Shown here: one piece after another, positions 15,157 through 23,023 of the stretch
How the letters are laid out: every line of letters begins with the position of its first letter
Numbering within the stretch: the first letter of the stretch is position 1
Source: SIG575 sp964474295
GTDB lineage: Bacteria > Bacillota > Clostridia > Oscillospirales > Acutalibacteraceae
Direction: 5' to 3'
DNA: 64,000 bases
Assembly (NCBI GenBank): GCA_964474295.1
Contig: CAYYRN010000002.1
Coordinates: forward strand, 35,069 to 99,068
Program-made: the position numbers and the translations under genes
Notes under the pieces: generated by a model
Seen by the model: only the letters and a program-made list of their open reading frames with translations
The model's database searches: none
Told to the model about the DNA's origin: nothing

Positions 15157-16572
15157 ATGTACAATCCAAAATCAAGCAAAGCGGAAGAATTTATTTGTCA
15201 CGAAGAGGTTCTCGATTCTTTAAAATTTGCGGATGAGAAAAAAGACGATATTGCATTTGTAAAATCAATAATCGAAAAAGCAAAATTAAGAAAAGGACTG
15301 TCTCACCGTGAAGCCTCGGTACTGCTTGCCTGCGACAATGAAGAAATAAATAACGAAATGTATGCACTTGCAGAACAGATAAAGAAAGATTTTTACGGCA
15401 ACAGAATTGTTATGTTTGCACCGCTTTATCTTTCAAACTATTGCGTCAACGGATGCGTATACTGTCCTTATCATTACAAAAACAAACACATTGCAAGAAA
15501 AAAGCTTACGCAGGAAGAAGTTAAAAACGAGGTAATCGCACTTCAGGATATGGGACACAAGCGTCTTGCAATCGAAGCCGGTGAAGATCCCGTTAACAAC
15601 CCAATTGAATATATTATAGAATGCATTAATACCATTTACTCAATTAAACACAAAAACGGTGCAATTCGCCGTGTAAACGTTAACATTGCCGCAACAACGG
15701 TTGAAAACTATAAAAAGCTTCACGAAGCCGGAATCGGCACTTATATACTGTTTCAAGAAACATATCACAAAGAAAGCTACGAAAAACTTCATCCGACAGG
15801 TCCAAAGCATAACTATGCTTATCACACCGAAGCTATGGACAGAGCAATGCAAGGCGGTATTGACGATGTGGGCTTGGGTGTACTTTTCGGACTTGAGCTT
15901 TACAGATATGAGCTTGCGGCATTACTTATGCACGCAGAACACCTTGAGGCGGTTTACGGTGTAGGCCCTCACACAATCAGCGTTCCGAGAATTAAGCACG
16001 CAGATGATATTGACCCAACAGCGTTTGACAACAGTATAAGTGATGATATTTTCGCTAAAATCTGCACACTTATCAGAATTGCCGTCCCTTACACCGGTAT
16101 GATTATTTCAACAAGAGAAAGCCAGCAGGTAAGAGAAAAGGTTATTAAATTAGGTGTTTCGCAAATTAGCGGTGCTTCGAGAACATCAGTCGGCGGATAT
16201 ACGGAAAAAGAACGTCCGCACGATTCGGAACAATTTGATGTTTCCGACCAAAGAACACTCGATGAGGTTGTAAAATGGCTTATGGAATTGGGATATATTC
16301 CGAGCTTTTGTACCGCTTGCTACCGTGAAGGAAGAACCGGAGACAGATTTATGACACTTCTTAAAAACGGTCAGATTCAAAATTGCTGCCACCCGAATGC
16401 TCTAATGACACTTAAAGAGTTTTTGGAGGATTATGCAAGCGAAGAAACAAAACAAATCGGTGAAAAACTCATTAAGGAAGAACTTAATAATATTCCTAAA
16501 GACAACGTAAGAAAAATTGCCGAAGATTATCTCAACAACATTCATTTGGGAAAAAGAGATTTCAGATTTTAA
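15157..16572 (+). CDS. hydG: [FeFe] hydrogenase H-cluster radical SAM maturase HydG
   Basis: A 471-residue tyrosine lyase that makes the CO and CN- ligands of the H-cluster. Radical-SAM motif: Cys96, Cys100, Cys103 in NYCVNGCVYC. The second, dangler cluster motif is present at the C-terminus: Cys385, Cys388 and Cys410/411 (CTACYREG...NCCH). I prefer the ATG at 15157 (MYNPKSSKAEEF), preceded by AGAAGAG and matching the usual HydG N-terminus, over the ATG at 15136, which has no ribosome site. Confidence 0.95.
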   Translation: MYNPKSSKAEEFICHEEVLDSLKFADEKKDDIAFVKSIIEKAKLRKGLSHREASVLLACDNEEINNEMYALAEQIKKDFYGNRIVMFAPLYLSNYCVNGCVYCPYHYKNKHIARKKLTQEEVKNEVIALQDMGHKRLAIEAGEDPVNNPIEYIIECINTIYSIKHKNGAIRRVNVNIAATTVENYKKLHEAGIGTYILFQETYHKESYEKLHPTGPKHNYAYHTEAMDRAMQGGIDDVGLGVLFGLELYRYELAALLMHAEHLEAVYGVGPHTISVPRIKHADDIDPTAFDNSISDDIFAKICTLIRIAVPYTGMIISTRESQQVREKVIKLGVSQISGASRTSVGGYTEKERPHDSEQFDVSDQRTLDEVVKWLMELGYIPSFCTACYREGRTGDRFMTLLKNGQIQNCCHPNALMTLKEFLEDYASEETKQIGEKLIKEELNNIPKDNVRKIAEDYLNNIHLGKRDFRF

Positions 16573-16604
16573 TAAAAAACAATATCGGCAGAACGGAGAT
16601 TGAA

Positions 16605-17792
16605 ATGTCAGATAACTTAAACCAAACACCGAATGCAAACAGAACGCACATTGCTTTTTTCGGCAACAGAAACGCAGGAAAATCAAGCGTTGTAAATGCC
16701 GTTACGGGGCAAAAATTGTCAATAGTTTCCGATTATAAAGGAACAACAACCGACCCTGTTATGAAAGCAATGGAGCTTTTACCCCTCGGTCCTGTGGTAA
16801 TTATAGACACGCCCGGCATTGACGATGAGGGCGAAATTGGAAATTTAAGAATAAAAAAAGCAAAACAAATTCTCAACAAAACCGATATTGCCGTTTTGGT
16901 TATCGATTCAAAGGTCGGCAAAACACAGCACGATTTGGATTTAATCGAAACTTTTAAGAAAAAAAATATACCCTATGTTATCGCTTACAACAAATCGGAT
17001 ATTGCAAAAACTGAGGTTTTAAGCGAAAACGAAATTGAAGTTTGTGCTTTAAACGGCAAAAATATCGACAGTTTAAAAAATATGCTCTCGAAATGTTTGA
17101 AAACGGAATCGGAGAAAAAAATTGTTTCGGATTTAACAGAAGAAGACGATATAGTAGTTTTGGTAACGCCGATTGACACCTCCGCACCGAAAGGCAGATT
17201 GATTCTTCCACAGGTACAAACAATAAGAGATCTTCTTGACAAACATTCCGTTTGCATCACGACACAAACAGAGCAGCTTAAAACGGTATTAGATTCTTTA
17301 AACAATAAACCGAAAATGGTCATCACCGACAGTCAGGCTTTCAAAGAAGTGAACGAAATAATCCCGGCCGACATTCCCCTCACCTCTTTTTCAATTCTTT
17401 TTGCAAGATACAAAGGTCTTTTGAACGATGCTGTAAAGGGTGCTGAAAAAATTTCGGAATTAAATGACGGTGACACCGTTTTAATCTGCGAGGGCTGTAC
17501 TCATCACAGGCAGTGCGAAGACATCGGAACCGTAAAAATACCGAGATGGATAAAAAGCTACACAAACAAAGAATTACTCTTTGATTTTACTTCCGGCGGT
17601 GAATTTCCGGAAAATCTCGAAAAATACTCTCTGATTGTTCATTGCGGAGGCTGTATGCTCAACGAGCGTGAAATACGTTACAGAAACAAATGTGCAAATG
17701 ATGCAGGTATACCTATAACAAATTACGGAACACTAATTGCACACATAAACGGTATTTTACAAAGGAGCATTGAACCGTTTGGCGATATTTGA
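16605..17792 (+). CDS. hydF: [FeFe] hydrogenase maturation GTPase HydF
   Basis: A 395-residue scaffold GTPase that carries the diiron precursor to HydA. Residues 20-27 are the P-loop GNRNAGKS; DTPGIDDEG and YNKSD are G3 and G4. The C-terminal cluster ligands fit CxHx(44-53)HCxxC: Cys298, His300, His346-Cys347 and Cys350. GGAG precedes the ATG. With hydE, hydG and the TM1266-type gene the full maturase set is present; the hydrogenase HydA itself is not in the window. Confidence 0.96.
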   Translation: MSDNLNQTPNANRTHIAFFGNRNAGKSSVVNAVTGQKLSIVSDYKGTTTDPVMKAMELLPLGPVVIIDTPGIDDEGEIGNLRIKKAKQILNKTDIAVLVIDSKVGKTQHDLDLIETFKKKNIPYVIAYNKSDIAKTEVLSENEIEVCALNGKNIDSLKNMLSKCLKTESEKKIVSDLTEEDDIVVLVTPIDTSAPKGRLILPQVQTIRDLLDKHSVCITTQTEQLKTVLDSLNNKPKMVITDSQAFKEVNEIIPADIPLTSFSILFARYKGLLNDAVKGAEKISELNDGDTVLICEGCTHHRQCEDIGTVKIPRWIKSYTNKELLFDFTSGGEFPENLEKYSLIVHCGGCMLNEREIRYRNKCANDAGIPITNYGTLIAHINGILQRSIEPFGDI

Positions 17793-17812
17793 GGATAATT
17801 TTGTAAAAGTAA

Positions 17813-17841
17813 TTGCTTTTTACAGGCAAATGATATATAAT
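17813..17841 (+). promoter_or_regulatory. Promoter of the DapA-like aldolase gene
   Basis: TTGCTT (17813-17818), 17-base spacer, perfect TATAAT (17836-17841), 40 bases before the start codon. Confidence 0.7.
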
Positions 17842-17880
17842 TAACTAAAGTCAAAATTATTTTCAAAAGAAGGTTTTTAA

Positions 17881-18795
17881 ATGAACAGTTTTAAAGGTCA
17901 AATGGAAAAATTCGCCGGTGTATACGCACTTTTGCTCACACCTTACAAGGAAGACTTATCAATCGACTTTGAGGCATTGAAAGGCTATACGGAGTGGCAG
18001 GTTGAACAGAATCCTCACGCTCTTTTCCCTGTTTGCGGAAGTTCGGAAATGACAAAAATAGAATTTGAAGAACGTCTTAAAATTGCCGAAACTGTTGTAA
18101 AACACGCAAACGGTAAGCCCGTATTTGCAACTGCAAACCTCTGCTTGGGAACTCATGAAGAGCAAATCGAAGAAGTAAAGAGGATGAGCAACACAGGCGT
18201 CAGCGGACTTGTTTTCGTTACAAAAGGTTACGGCAACGATGATGATTACATTTGCCACTATATGTGTGATCTTGCAGAACACACGGATTTGCCTGTATTA
18301 ATTTATGAATTTCCCGGCTTTCCGAACAACAAAATGTCAGGCAAGGCCTATGGCAAGCTTGTTGAAACAGGCAAATTTGTAGGCATTAAAGACACAACTT
18401 GCACTATGGATTTAATTAACGAAAAAATCGCGGTTCAGGGCGAAAGCAATGTTCTTCAAGCTAATATCCCCTATCTATTTGAATCTTATAAAGCCGGTGC
18501 AAGAGGCGTTGTTGCAACACCGAGTACTTGCGGTGCATATATGCTCAGAAAAATGTACGATGCTTTCTTTGTCGAAAAAGATATAGATAAAGCAGAAAAG
18601 ATTCACAGATTCGTTGATGTTTTTGCCGAAACAATTGACAACGGCTTTACGGCAAGTGCAAAATATATGGCATCACTTTGCGGTGCAAAGATGAATACTT
18701 ATACAAGAACGGGTTCTTCAATAAACGAACAGAAAATGCATTCAATTAAAGTGCTGCACGATTTTGCAGTAAGCGAAGGACTTATGCTTAAATAA
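17881..18795 (+). CDS. DapA/NanA-type class I aldolase
   Basis: A 304-residue (beta/alpha)8 pyruvate-dependent aldolase of the dihydrodipicolinate synthase / N-acetylneuraminate lyase superfamily. The Schiff-base Lys is in VGIKDTT and the catalytic Tyr in LIYEFPGF. The usual GTTGE loop is CGSSEM here, so true DapA activity is doubtful; a sugar-acid or sialic-acid-type lyase is as likely. No lysine or sialate genes are nearby. It has its own promoter and a weak hairpin behind it. AAAAGAAGG precedes the ATG. Confidence 0.8.
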   Translation: MNSFKGQMEKFAGVYALLLTPYKEDLSIDFEALKGYTEWQVEQNPHALFPVCGSSEMTKIEFEERLKIAETVVKHANGKPVFATANLCLGTHEEQIEEVKRMSNTGVSGLVFVTKGYGNDDDYICHYMCDLAEHTDLPVLIYEFPGFPNNKMSGKAYGKLVETGKFVGIKDTTCTMDLINEKIAVQGESNVLQANIPYLFESYKAGARGVVATPSTCGAYMLRKMYDAFFVEKDIDKAEKIHRFVDVFAETIDNGFTASAKYMASLCGAKMNTYTRTGSSINEQKMHSIKVLHDFAVSEGLMLK

Positions 18796-18805
18796 TAAAA
18801 ATACT

Positions 18806-18837
18806 TAGCCGCGTCTTTTTAAGGAAGCGGCTATTTT
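18806..18837 (+). terminator. Weak hairpin terminator
   Basis: TAGCCGC (18806-18812) pairs with GCGGCTA (18827-18833) across a 14-base loop, followed by only TTTT. Read-through into the GDPD gene 20 bases on is likely. Confidence 0.45.
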
Positions 18838-18856
18838 AAATTTTGAAGGTGTTAAT

Positions 18857-19678
18857 ATGTCCAATAAATTAAAAGAGCTTTCAGGATATGTCATTTGCAG
18901 GCTTTATTTTCTGAGAGATATGGTTTTTAAAAAACAAATTAAGGTTGTGTCAGCCTCAACATCAAAAGTTATCAAAAAAAGTGACCCGTTGCATATTACG
19001 GCACACAGAGGTTTTTCGGGCGTAGCACCGGAAAATACCCTTCCCTCGTTTGAGCTTGCCTGCAAGCAGGGATATTTTGCAATTGAATGTGACGTTCATC
19101 TTACTAAGGACGAGCAGTGGGTTGTGTGTCATAATCCGACAATTGACAAAACCTGTAACGGGACGGGTAACATAAGTGATTACACTCTTGAGGAGCTTCG
19201 TAAGTTTGATGTTACCTACGGTCACGGAATAGAAAAATATCCAAATCTCAAGTTGCCGACTCTCGATGAATACCTTGATATTTGCGAAAAATACGGCTGC
19301 ATACCGGAAATTGAAATTAAAAAAGGCGGATACGATACTAAGCTTACGGATATAATCGATAAGTTAAATGACAGAAATTTACTTGATAAAGCAATTATAA
19401 TTTCTTTTGATTTAAACAAACTCATCAAACTGCAAAAATATTCACCGAAAACGGAGTTTTGGTATCTTGTTGAAACAATAGATGACGAGGGAATCGACAA
19501 CTGTAAAAAGTACGGCTTCGGATATGCCGTTTGTGCAAGCAATAACAAAAAAGATTTTAAAAAAGCCGTTAATTCCGGCATAAAGGTCGCCGTTTGGACT
19601 GTTGACAGACTAAAAAGAATGGAACAACTGTATAAATACGGCGTACGCTATATTACTTCAAACTTCATAACACCGTAA
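18857..19678 (+). CDS. Glycerophosphodiester phosphodiesterase
   Basis: A 273-residue GDPD that hydrolyses glycerophosphodiesters to glycerol-3-phosphate and an alcohol. Signature residues: AHRGFSGVAPENTLPSF, ECDVHLTKDEQWVVCHNP with the catalytic His and metal acids, and PEIEIK. The first ~45 residues are a basic/hydrophobic extension without a clear signal peptidase site, so membrane association is possible but unproven. It ends 13 bases before a metallophosphoesterase gene; the pair may act on phospholipid- or teichoic-acid-derived phosphates (inference). Confidence 0.9.
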   Translation: MSNKLKELSGYVICRLYFLRDMVFKKQIKVVSASTSKVIKKSDPLHITAHRGFSGVAPENTLPSFELACKQGYFAIECDVHLTKDEQWVVCHNPTIDKTCNGTGNISDYTLEELRKFDVTYGHGIEKYPNLKLPTLDEYLDICEKYGCIPEIEIKKGGYDTKLTDIIDKLNDRNLLDKAIIISFDLNKLIKLQKYSPKTEFWYLVETIDDEGIDNCKKYGFGYAVCASNNKKDFKKAVNSGIKVAVWTVDRLKRMEQLYKYGVRYITSNFITP

Positions 19679-19691
19679 GGAAAACGTTAAA

Positions 19692-20594
19692 ATGAAAAAT
19701 TTCAGCTTTAAAAACGGCAAATTCAAAATATGTCAGCTTACAGACGTTCATCTTGAAGTGGACGGCGACATTGTGAAATATAAAAAAACATTAAATTTAG
19801 TTAATGAAGTTTTAGATAATGTAAAACCTGATTTGGTTGTTGTCACGGGTGATATTGCGTGGGGACAAAAATCGGCTGAGGGTATTTTTGAATTTGCGAA
19901 AATATTTGAAGAAAGAAAAATTTTTTGGGCGCCGGTACTCGGTAATCACGACGGGAACCCTCCCGACAGTGAGATTAAAACAAGAAGAGCTTTTGCCGAA
20001 CATCTTTTAAAATATGATTATTCCCTTTTTGAATTGGGTGAGAATGAAGTTGACGGCAACGGAAATTATACGGTATCTGTAAACAGCTCTTCACCAAACG
20101 GAAGCGACTGGGTATTGTTCTTGTTAGACTCGCATCAAGGGGACTTCTACCCCTCACAAATTGAATGGTACAGAAAAAAGTCATCCGAATTTCCGAATAA
20201 CCATAAAGAGCTTGCTTTTTTTCACGTTCCGATCCCCGAATATTGGGAGGTTTGGAATTTTGAAAAATGCAAAGGTTTCAATCAAGAAGGTGTTTGTTGC
20301 ACGCATTATAATGACGGTTTATTTTCCGCATTTGTCAGAAGCGGTGCAATGAAAGGAATTTTTGTCGGGCATGACCACATTAATGATTTTGAGGGAAGTT
20401 TACACGGAATAAGACTTTGCTATGGCAGAGCTTCGGGATATCAATGTTATGGACTTGAAGGCTTCCCACTCGGTGCAAGAATAATCGAAATATGCGAATT
20501 TGACGATAACTTTGAAACAAAGATATATCTTGAAGGCGGAAATGTTTATGAGCAGGAATATCTTCATAAACCTGCTCTTACCAGAAAGCATTGA
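19692..20594 (+). CDS. Calcineurin-like metallophosphoesterase
   Basis: A 300-residue dinuclear-metal phosphoesterase. All five family blocks are intact: TDVHLE, VTGDIAW, LGNHDG, FFHVP and VGHDHINDF. No signal peptide, so cytoplasmic. It resembles the protein encoded at 48646-49752 in motif spacing (GNHDG, GHDH, and WYRRKS/WYRKKS), so the two are probably paralogues. The substrate is unknown; the neighbouring GDPD suggests a phosphodiester or sugar phosphate. A strong terminator follows. Confidence 0.85.
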   Translation: MKNFSFKNGKFKICQLTDVHLEVDGDIVKYKKTLNLVNEVLDNVKPDLVVVTGDIAWGQKSAEGIFEFAKIFEERKIFWAPVLGNHDGNPPDSEIKTRRAFAEHLLKYDYSLFELGENEVDGNGNYTVSVNSSSPNGSDWVLFLLDSHQGDFYPSQIEWYRKKSSEFPNNHKELAFFHVPIPEYWEVWNFEKCKGFNQEGVCCTHYNDGLFSAFVRSGAMKGIFVGHDHINDFEGSLHGIRLCYGRASGYQCYGLEGFPLGARIIEICEFDDNFETKIYLEGGNVYEQEYLHKPALTRKH

Positions 20595-20610
20595 AGTTAA
20601 ACAGTGATAA

Positions 20611-20658
20611 ATAAGGCACAGTGTAAACAAACAATACACTGTGCCTTATACATTTTTT
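20611..20658 (+). terminator. Bidirectional rho-independent terminator
   Basis: A perfect 15-base stem: 20611-20625 with 20635-20649, then TTTTTT at 20653-20658. It separates this operon from the converging ABC transporter genes and can serve both strands. Confidence 0.9.
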
Positions 20659-20672
20659 GCAATTTTAAAAAA

Positions 20673-21395
20673 TTATAAAACTTTTGACAGAAAATCTTTG
20701 CATCTGTCTGTTTTGGGGTTTGAAAAGAATTCTTCGGGAGGTGCTTCTTCCGTTATGTAGCCGTCATCCATAAATACAACTTTCGATGCAACTTCACGGG
20801 CAAATCCCATTTCGTGTGTTACAACCACCATCGTCATACCCTCATCGGCAAGCTCTTTCATTACATTCAAAACCTCGCCTACCATTTCGGGGTCAAGAGC
20901 CGATGTAGGTTCATCAAAAAGCATAACATCGGGATTCATAGCAAGCGCTCTGACAATTGCGATACGTTGCTTTTGACCGCCTGAAAGTTGAGCAGGATAA
21001 GAATATGCTTTTTCGGCAAGACCTACCCTTTTTAAAAGTTCAATTGCTCTTTTTTCTGCTTCTTCCTTTGAAATGCCTTTAACTTTCATAGGTGCCAAAG
21101 TTATATTATCAATTACAGTCAAATTGTTAAACAAATTAAACTGTTGGAACACCATTCCCATATGTTCACGTATTTTATCGATTTTAACGTCACTTGAATT
21201 GATTTTTACACCTTCAAAAATGACGTCACCCGCTGTCGGTTCTTCAAGCAAATTCAAGCATCTTAAAAAAGTTGACTTACCCGAACCGGAGGGGCCGATA
21301 ACTACGATTTTTTCGCCCTTTTCAATCTCATAATCAATGCCTTTTAGAACTTCAAGATTTCCAAAAGATTTTTTCAGACCTTTAACGGTTATCAC
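20673..21395 (-). CDS. Polar amino-acid ABC transporter, ATP-binding protein (GlnQ-type)
   Basis: A 240-residue ABC ATPase. Walker A GPSGSGKST, Q-loop VFQQFNLF, signature LSGGQKQR, Walker B VMLFDEPTSALDPE and switch His in VTHEMGF are all present; the VFQQFNLF and ALDPEMVGEVL features are typical of the HisP/GlnQ amino-acid group. The start is taken as GTG at 21395 with AGGAGG 10 bases upstream; this gives the normal family length, while the longer open frame runs through the permease gene. It overlaps the permease by 14 bases. Confidence 0.93.
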   Translation of the reverse strand: MITVKGLKKSFGNLEVLKGIDYEIEKGEKIVVIGPSGSGKSTFLRCLNLLEEPTAGDVIFEGVKINSSDVKIDKIREHMGMVFQQFNLFNNLTVIDNITLAPMKVKGISKEEAEKRAIELLKRVGLAEKAYSYPAQLSGGQKQRIAIVRALAMNPDVMLFDEPTSALDPEMVGEVLNVMKELADEGMTMVVVTHEMGFAREVASKVVFMDDGYITEEAPPEEFFSNPKTDRCKDFLSKVL

Positions 21396-22086
21396 TTTTA
21401 CGCATCCTCCTTTCAAGAGCATTAAGCAACATTGTCGCTCCGAGAACAAGCACCAAATAAACCAATGCAAGCGTGATGTACGGAACAAAAGCCGTATAAT
21501 GATTTGCAACAAGCGAACGTGTTGCTCTTGTCAAATCGAAAACAGTTATAAATCCTGCAACGGATGTTTCTTTTATAAGAACAATAAACTCATTTCCGAG
21601 TGCCGGAAGAATATTTTTTATCGCCTGAGGAAGTACAATCTTGAGCATAGTGGTGGCATACGAAAGTCCCAAAGAACGACCGGCTTCCATTTGACCTTTA
21701 TCAACAGCAAGAATACCGCTTCTGATAATTTCGGCAACATAAGCACTGCTGTTAATTCCGAAAATAATTATGGCAATAATCAATGCACGTTCTTCAAAAC
21801 CTCTGAATGAGGACGCAAACAAAACGAAATATGCCAAAAGAAGCTGCACCATAACAGGTGTACCTCTGATTACCGCTATGTACACATTTGCGATTGCGTT
21901 TAAAATCTTAGTAAAAATATTATTGTGCGGTATTACTTTAAAAACAGCAACGATAATTCCAAGCAAAATACCTATAACAAGTGCAAAAACAGCCATAAGA
22001 ATAGTATCTTTCAAGCCGTCGAGCATCAATGAATATCCGCCGCCATCAATGTAAATTCTTTTGAAAGTTTCAAAAAATTCAATCAT
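21382..22086 (-). CDS. Polar amino-acid ABC transporter, permease
   Basis: A 234-residue HisM/GlnP-type permease with about five membrane segments. The EAA loop that contacts the ATPase is EAGRSLGLSYATTMLKIVLP, followed by QAIKNILPALGNEFI. RGTPVMVQL is another family hallmark. It lies between the binding-protein gene and the ATPase gene; the hairpin at 22110-22141 separates it from the former. Confidence 0.93.
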   Translation of the reverse strand: MIEFFETFKRIYIDGGGYSLMLDGLKDTILMAVFALVIGILLGIIVAVFKVIPHNNIFTKILNAIANVYIAVIRGTPVMVQLLLAYFVLFASSFRGFEERALIIAIIIFGINSSAYVAEIIRSGILAVDKGQMEAGRSLGLSYATTMLKIVLPQAIKNILPALGNEFIVLIKETSVAGFITVFDLTRATRSLVANHYTAFVPYITLALVYLVLVLGATMLLNALERRMRKSDNR

Positions 22087-22109
22087 AAATTAACTCTCCA
22101 AAATGAAAA

Positions 22110-22141
22110 CAACACCGTGAAAAATATATTACACGGTGTTG
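22110..22141 (-). terminator. Intercistronic hairpin after the binding-protein gene
   Basis: A perfect 10-base stem (22110-22119 with 22132-22141), followed on the minus strand by TTTTC. It probably causes partial termination or protects the 3' end, giving more binding protein than permease. Confidence 0.65.
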
Positions 22142-22154
22142 CTTAACTTATTTT

Positions 22155-22961
22155 TTATTCGCCGAGGTTAACACTCCATTTGTCGGCAATTTCCTGAAGT
22201 TTACCTTCGCTTTTAAGTTCAGCAAGTGCGTTGTTGATTTTTTCAACGAGTTCGGTATTACCTTTCTGTACTGCAATACCGTACTCCTCAACCGTAAGCG
22301 GAACATCGATACATTTGATGTCATCTTTATTTTCTTTTGTTCCTGCGGACTCTTTTGCAACGGCATCATCCATAATAATTGCATTTATTGTACCGTTTTT
22401 AAGGTCTTCGATTGCAAGGCTGATATTATCGAAAATTTTGATATCGGCACCTTCAATACCTTCAAAGCCCCAATCCTCGTCACCTTCGGCATAGCTCTGA
22501 CCTGTAAAGCCCGAACAAACACCGATTGACTGATTTTTAAGCTGTTCATCAAGTTCTTCTTTGGTTGTGCCGGTATAGTGAGTGTCATCGGCAGCCACAA
22601 TAATAATCTGAGCCGCACCGCTGTAATATGCTGTTGAAAAATCTACCGACTGCTTTCTTTTTGCGTTAATTGTAAGTCCGGAAATCGCAACATCATCGCT
22701 GCCCTGTGTAACGGCTGAGATAACACCGTCAAATTCCATATTATCAATTTTTACTGTTTTGCCGAGTTTTTCGGCTACCGCTTTGATAACATCAATATCA
22801 AAGCCGACAATTTCTTTGCTTTCGCTGTCGATTGCCTCAAAAGGTTCAAATTCCGCATTTGTTGCAACATAAAGAACATCGGATTCGCCGCAAGAAGCAA
22901 ACAAGCAAAGAATCATCAATACCGAAAGAACAATTGACATAATTTTTACTATTTTTTTCAT
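22155..22961 (-). CDS. Polar amino-acid ABC transporter, substrate-binding lipoprotein
   Basis: A 268-residue family 3 solute-binding protein. The N-terminus is a lipoprotein signal ending FASC. Ligand-site features include ATNAEFEPFEAID, GFDIDVIKAVA, the Arg in NAKRKQSVDFS, and late Asp in IMDDAVA. It delivers an amino acid to the permease/ATPase encoded just downstream; ligand identity cannot be read. AGGAGGG precedes the ATG. The gene is the first of the operon and has a good promoter. Confidence 0.93.
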   Translation of the reverse strand: MKKIVKIMSIVLSVLMILCLFASCGESDVLYVATNAEFEPFEAIDSESKEIVGFDIDVIKAVAEKLGKTVKIDNMEFDGVISAVTQGSDDVAISGLTINAKRKQSVDFSTAYYSGAAQIIIVAADDTHYTGTTKEELDEQLKNQSIGVCSGFTGQSYAEGDEDWGFEGIEGADIKIFDNISLAIEDLKNGTINAIIMDDAVAKESAGTKENKDDIKCIDVPLTVEEYGIAVQKGNTELVEKINNALAELKSEGKLQEIADKWSVNLGE

Positions 22962-22990
22962 TTAAAACCCTCCTGAATATTTATACAAAT

Positions 22991-23019
22991 AATATACCAT
23001 ATTCTGTTAAGCTTGTCAA
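22991..23019 (-). promoter_or_regulatory. Promoter of the amino-acid ABC operon
   Basis: On the minus strand TTGACA (23019-23014), 17-base spacer, TATATT (22996-22991). It lies immediately after the GH2 stop codon at 23024. Confidence 0.7.
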
Positions 23020-23023
23020 TCAC

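Noticed and set aside
17881..18795. dapA of lysine synthesis
   Set aside because: The fold is right but the GTTGE loop is CGSSEM and no lysine genes are adjacent; a general class I aldolase call is safer.
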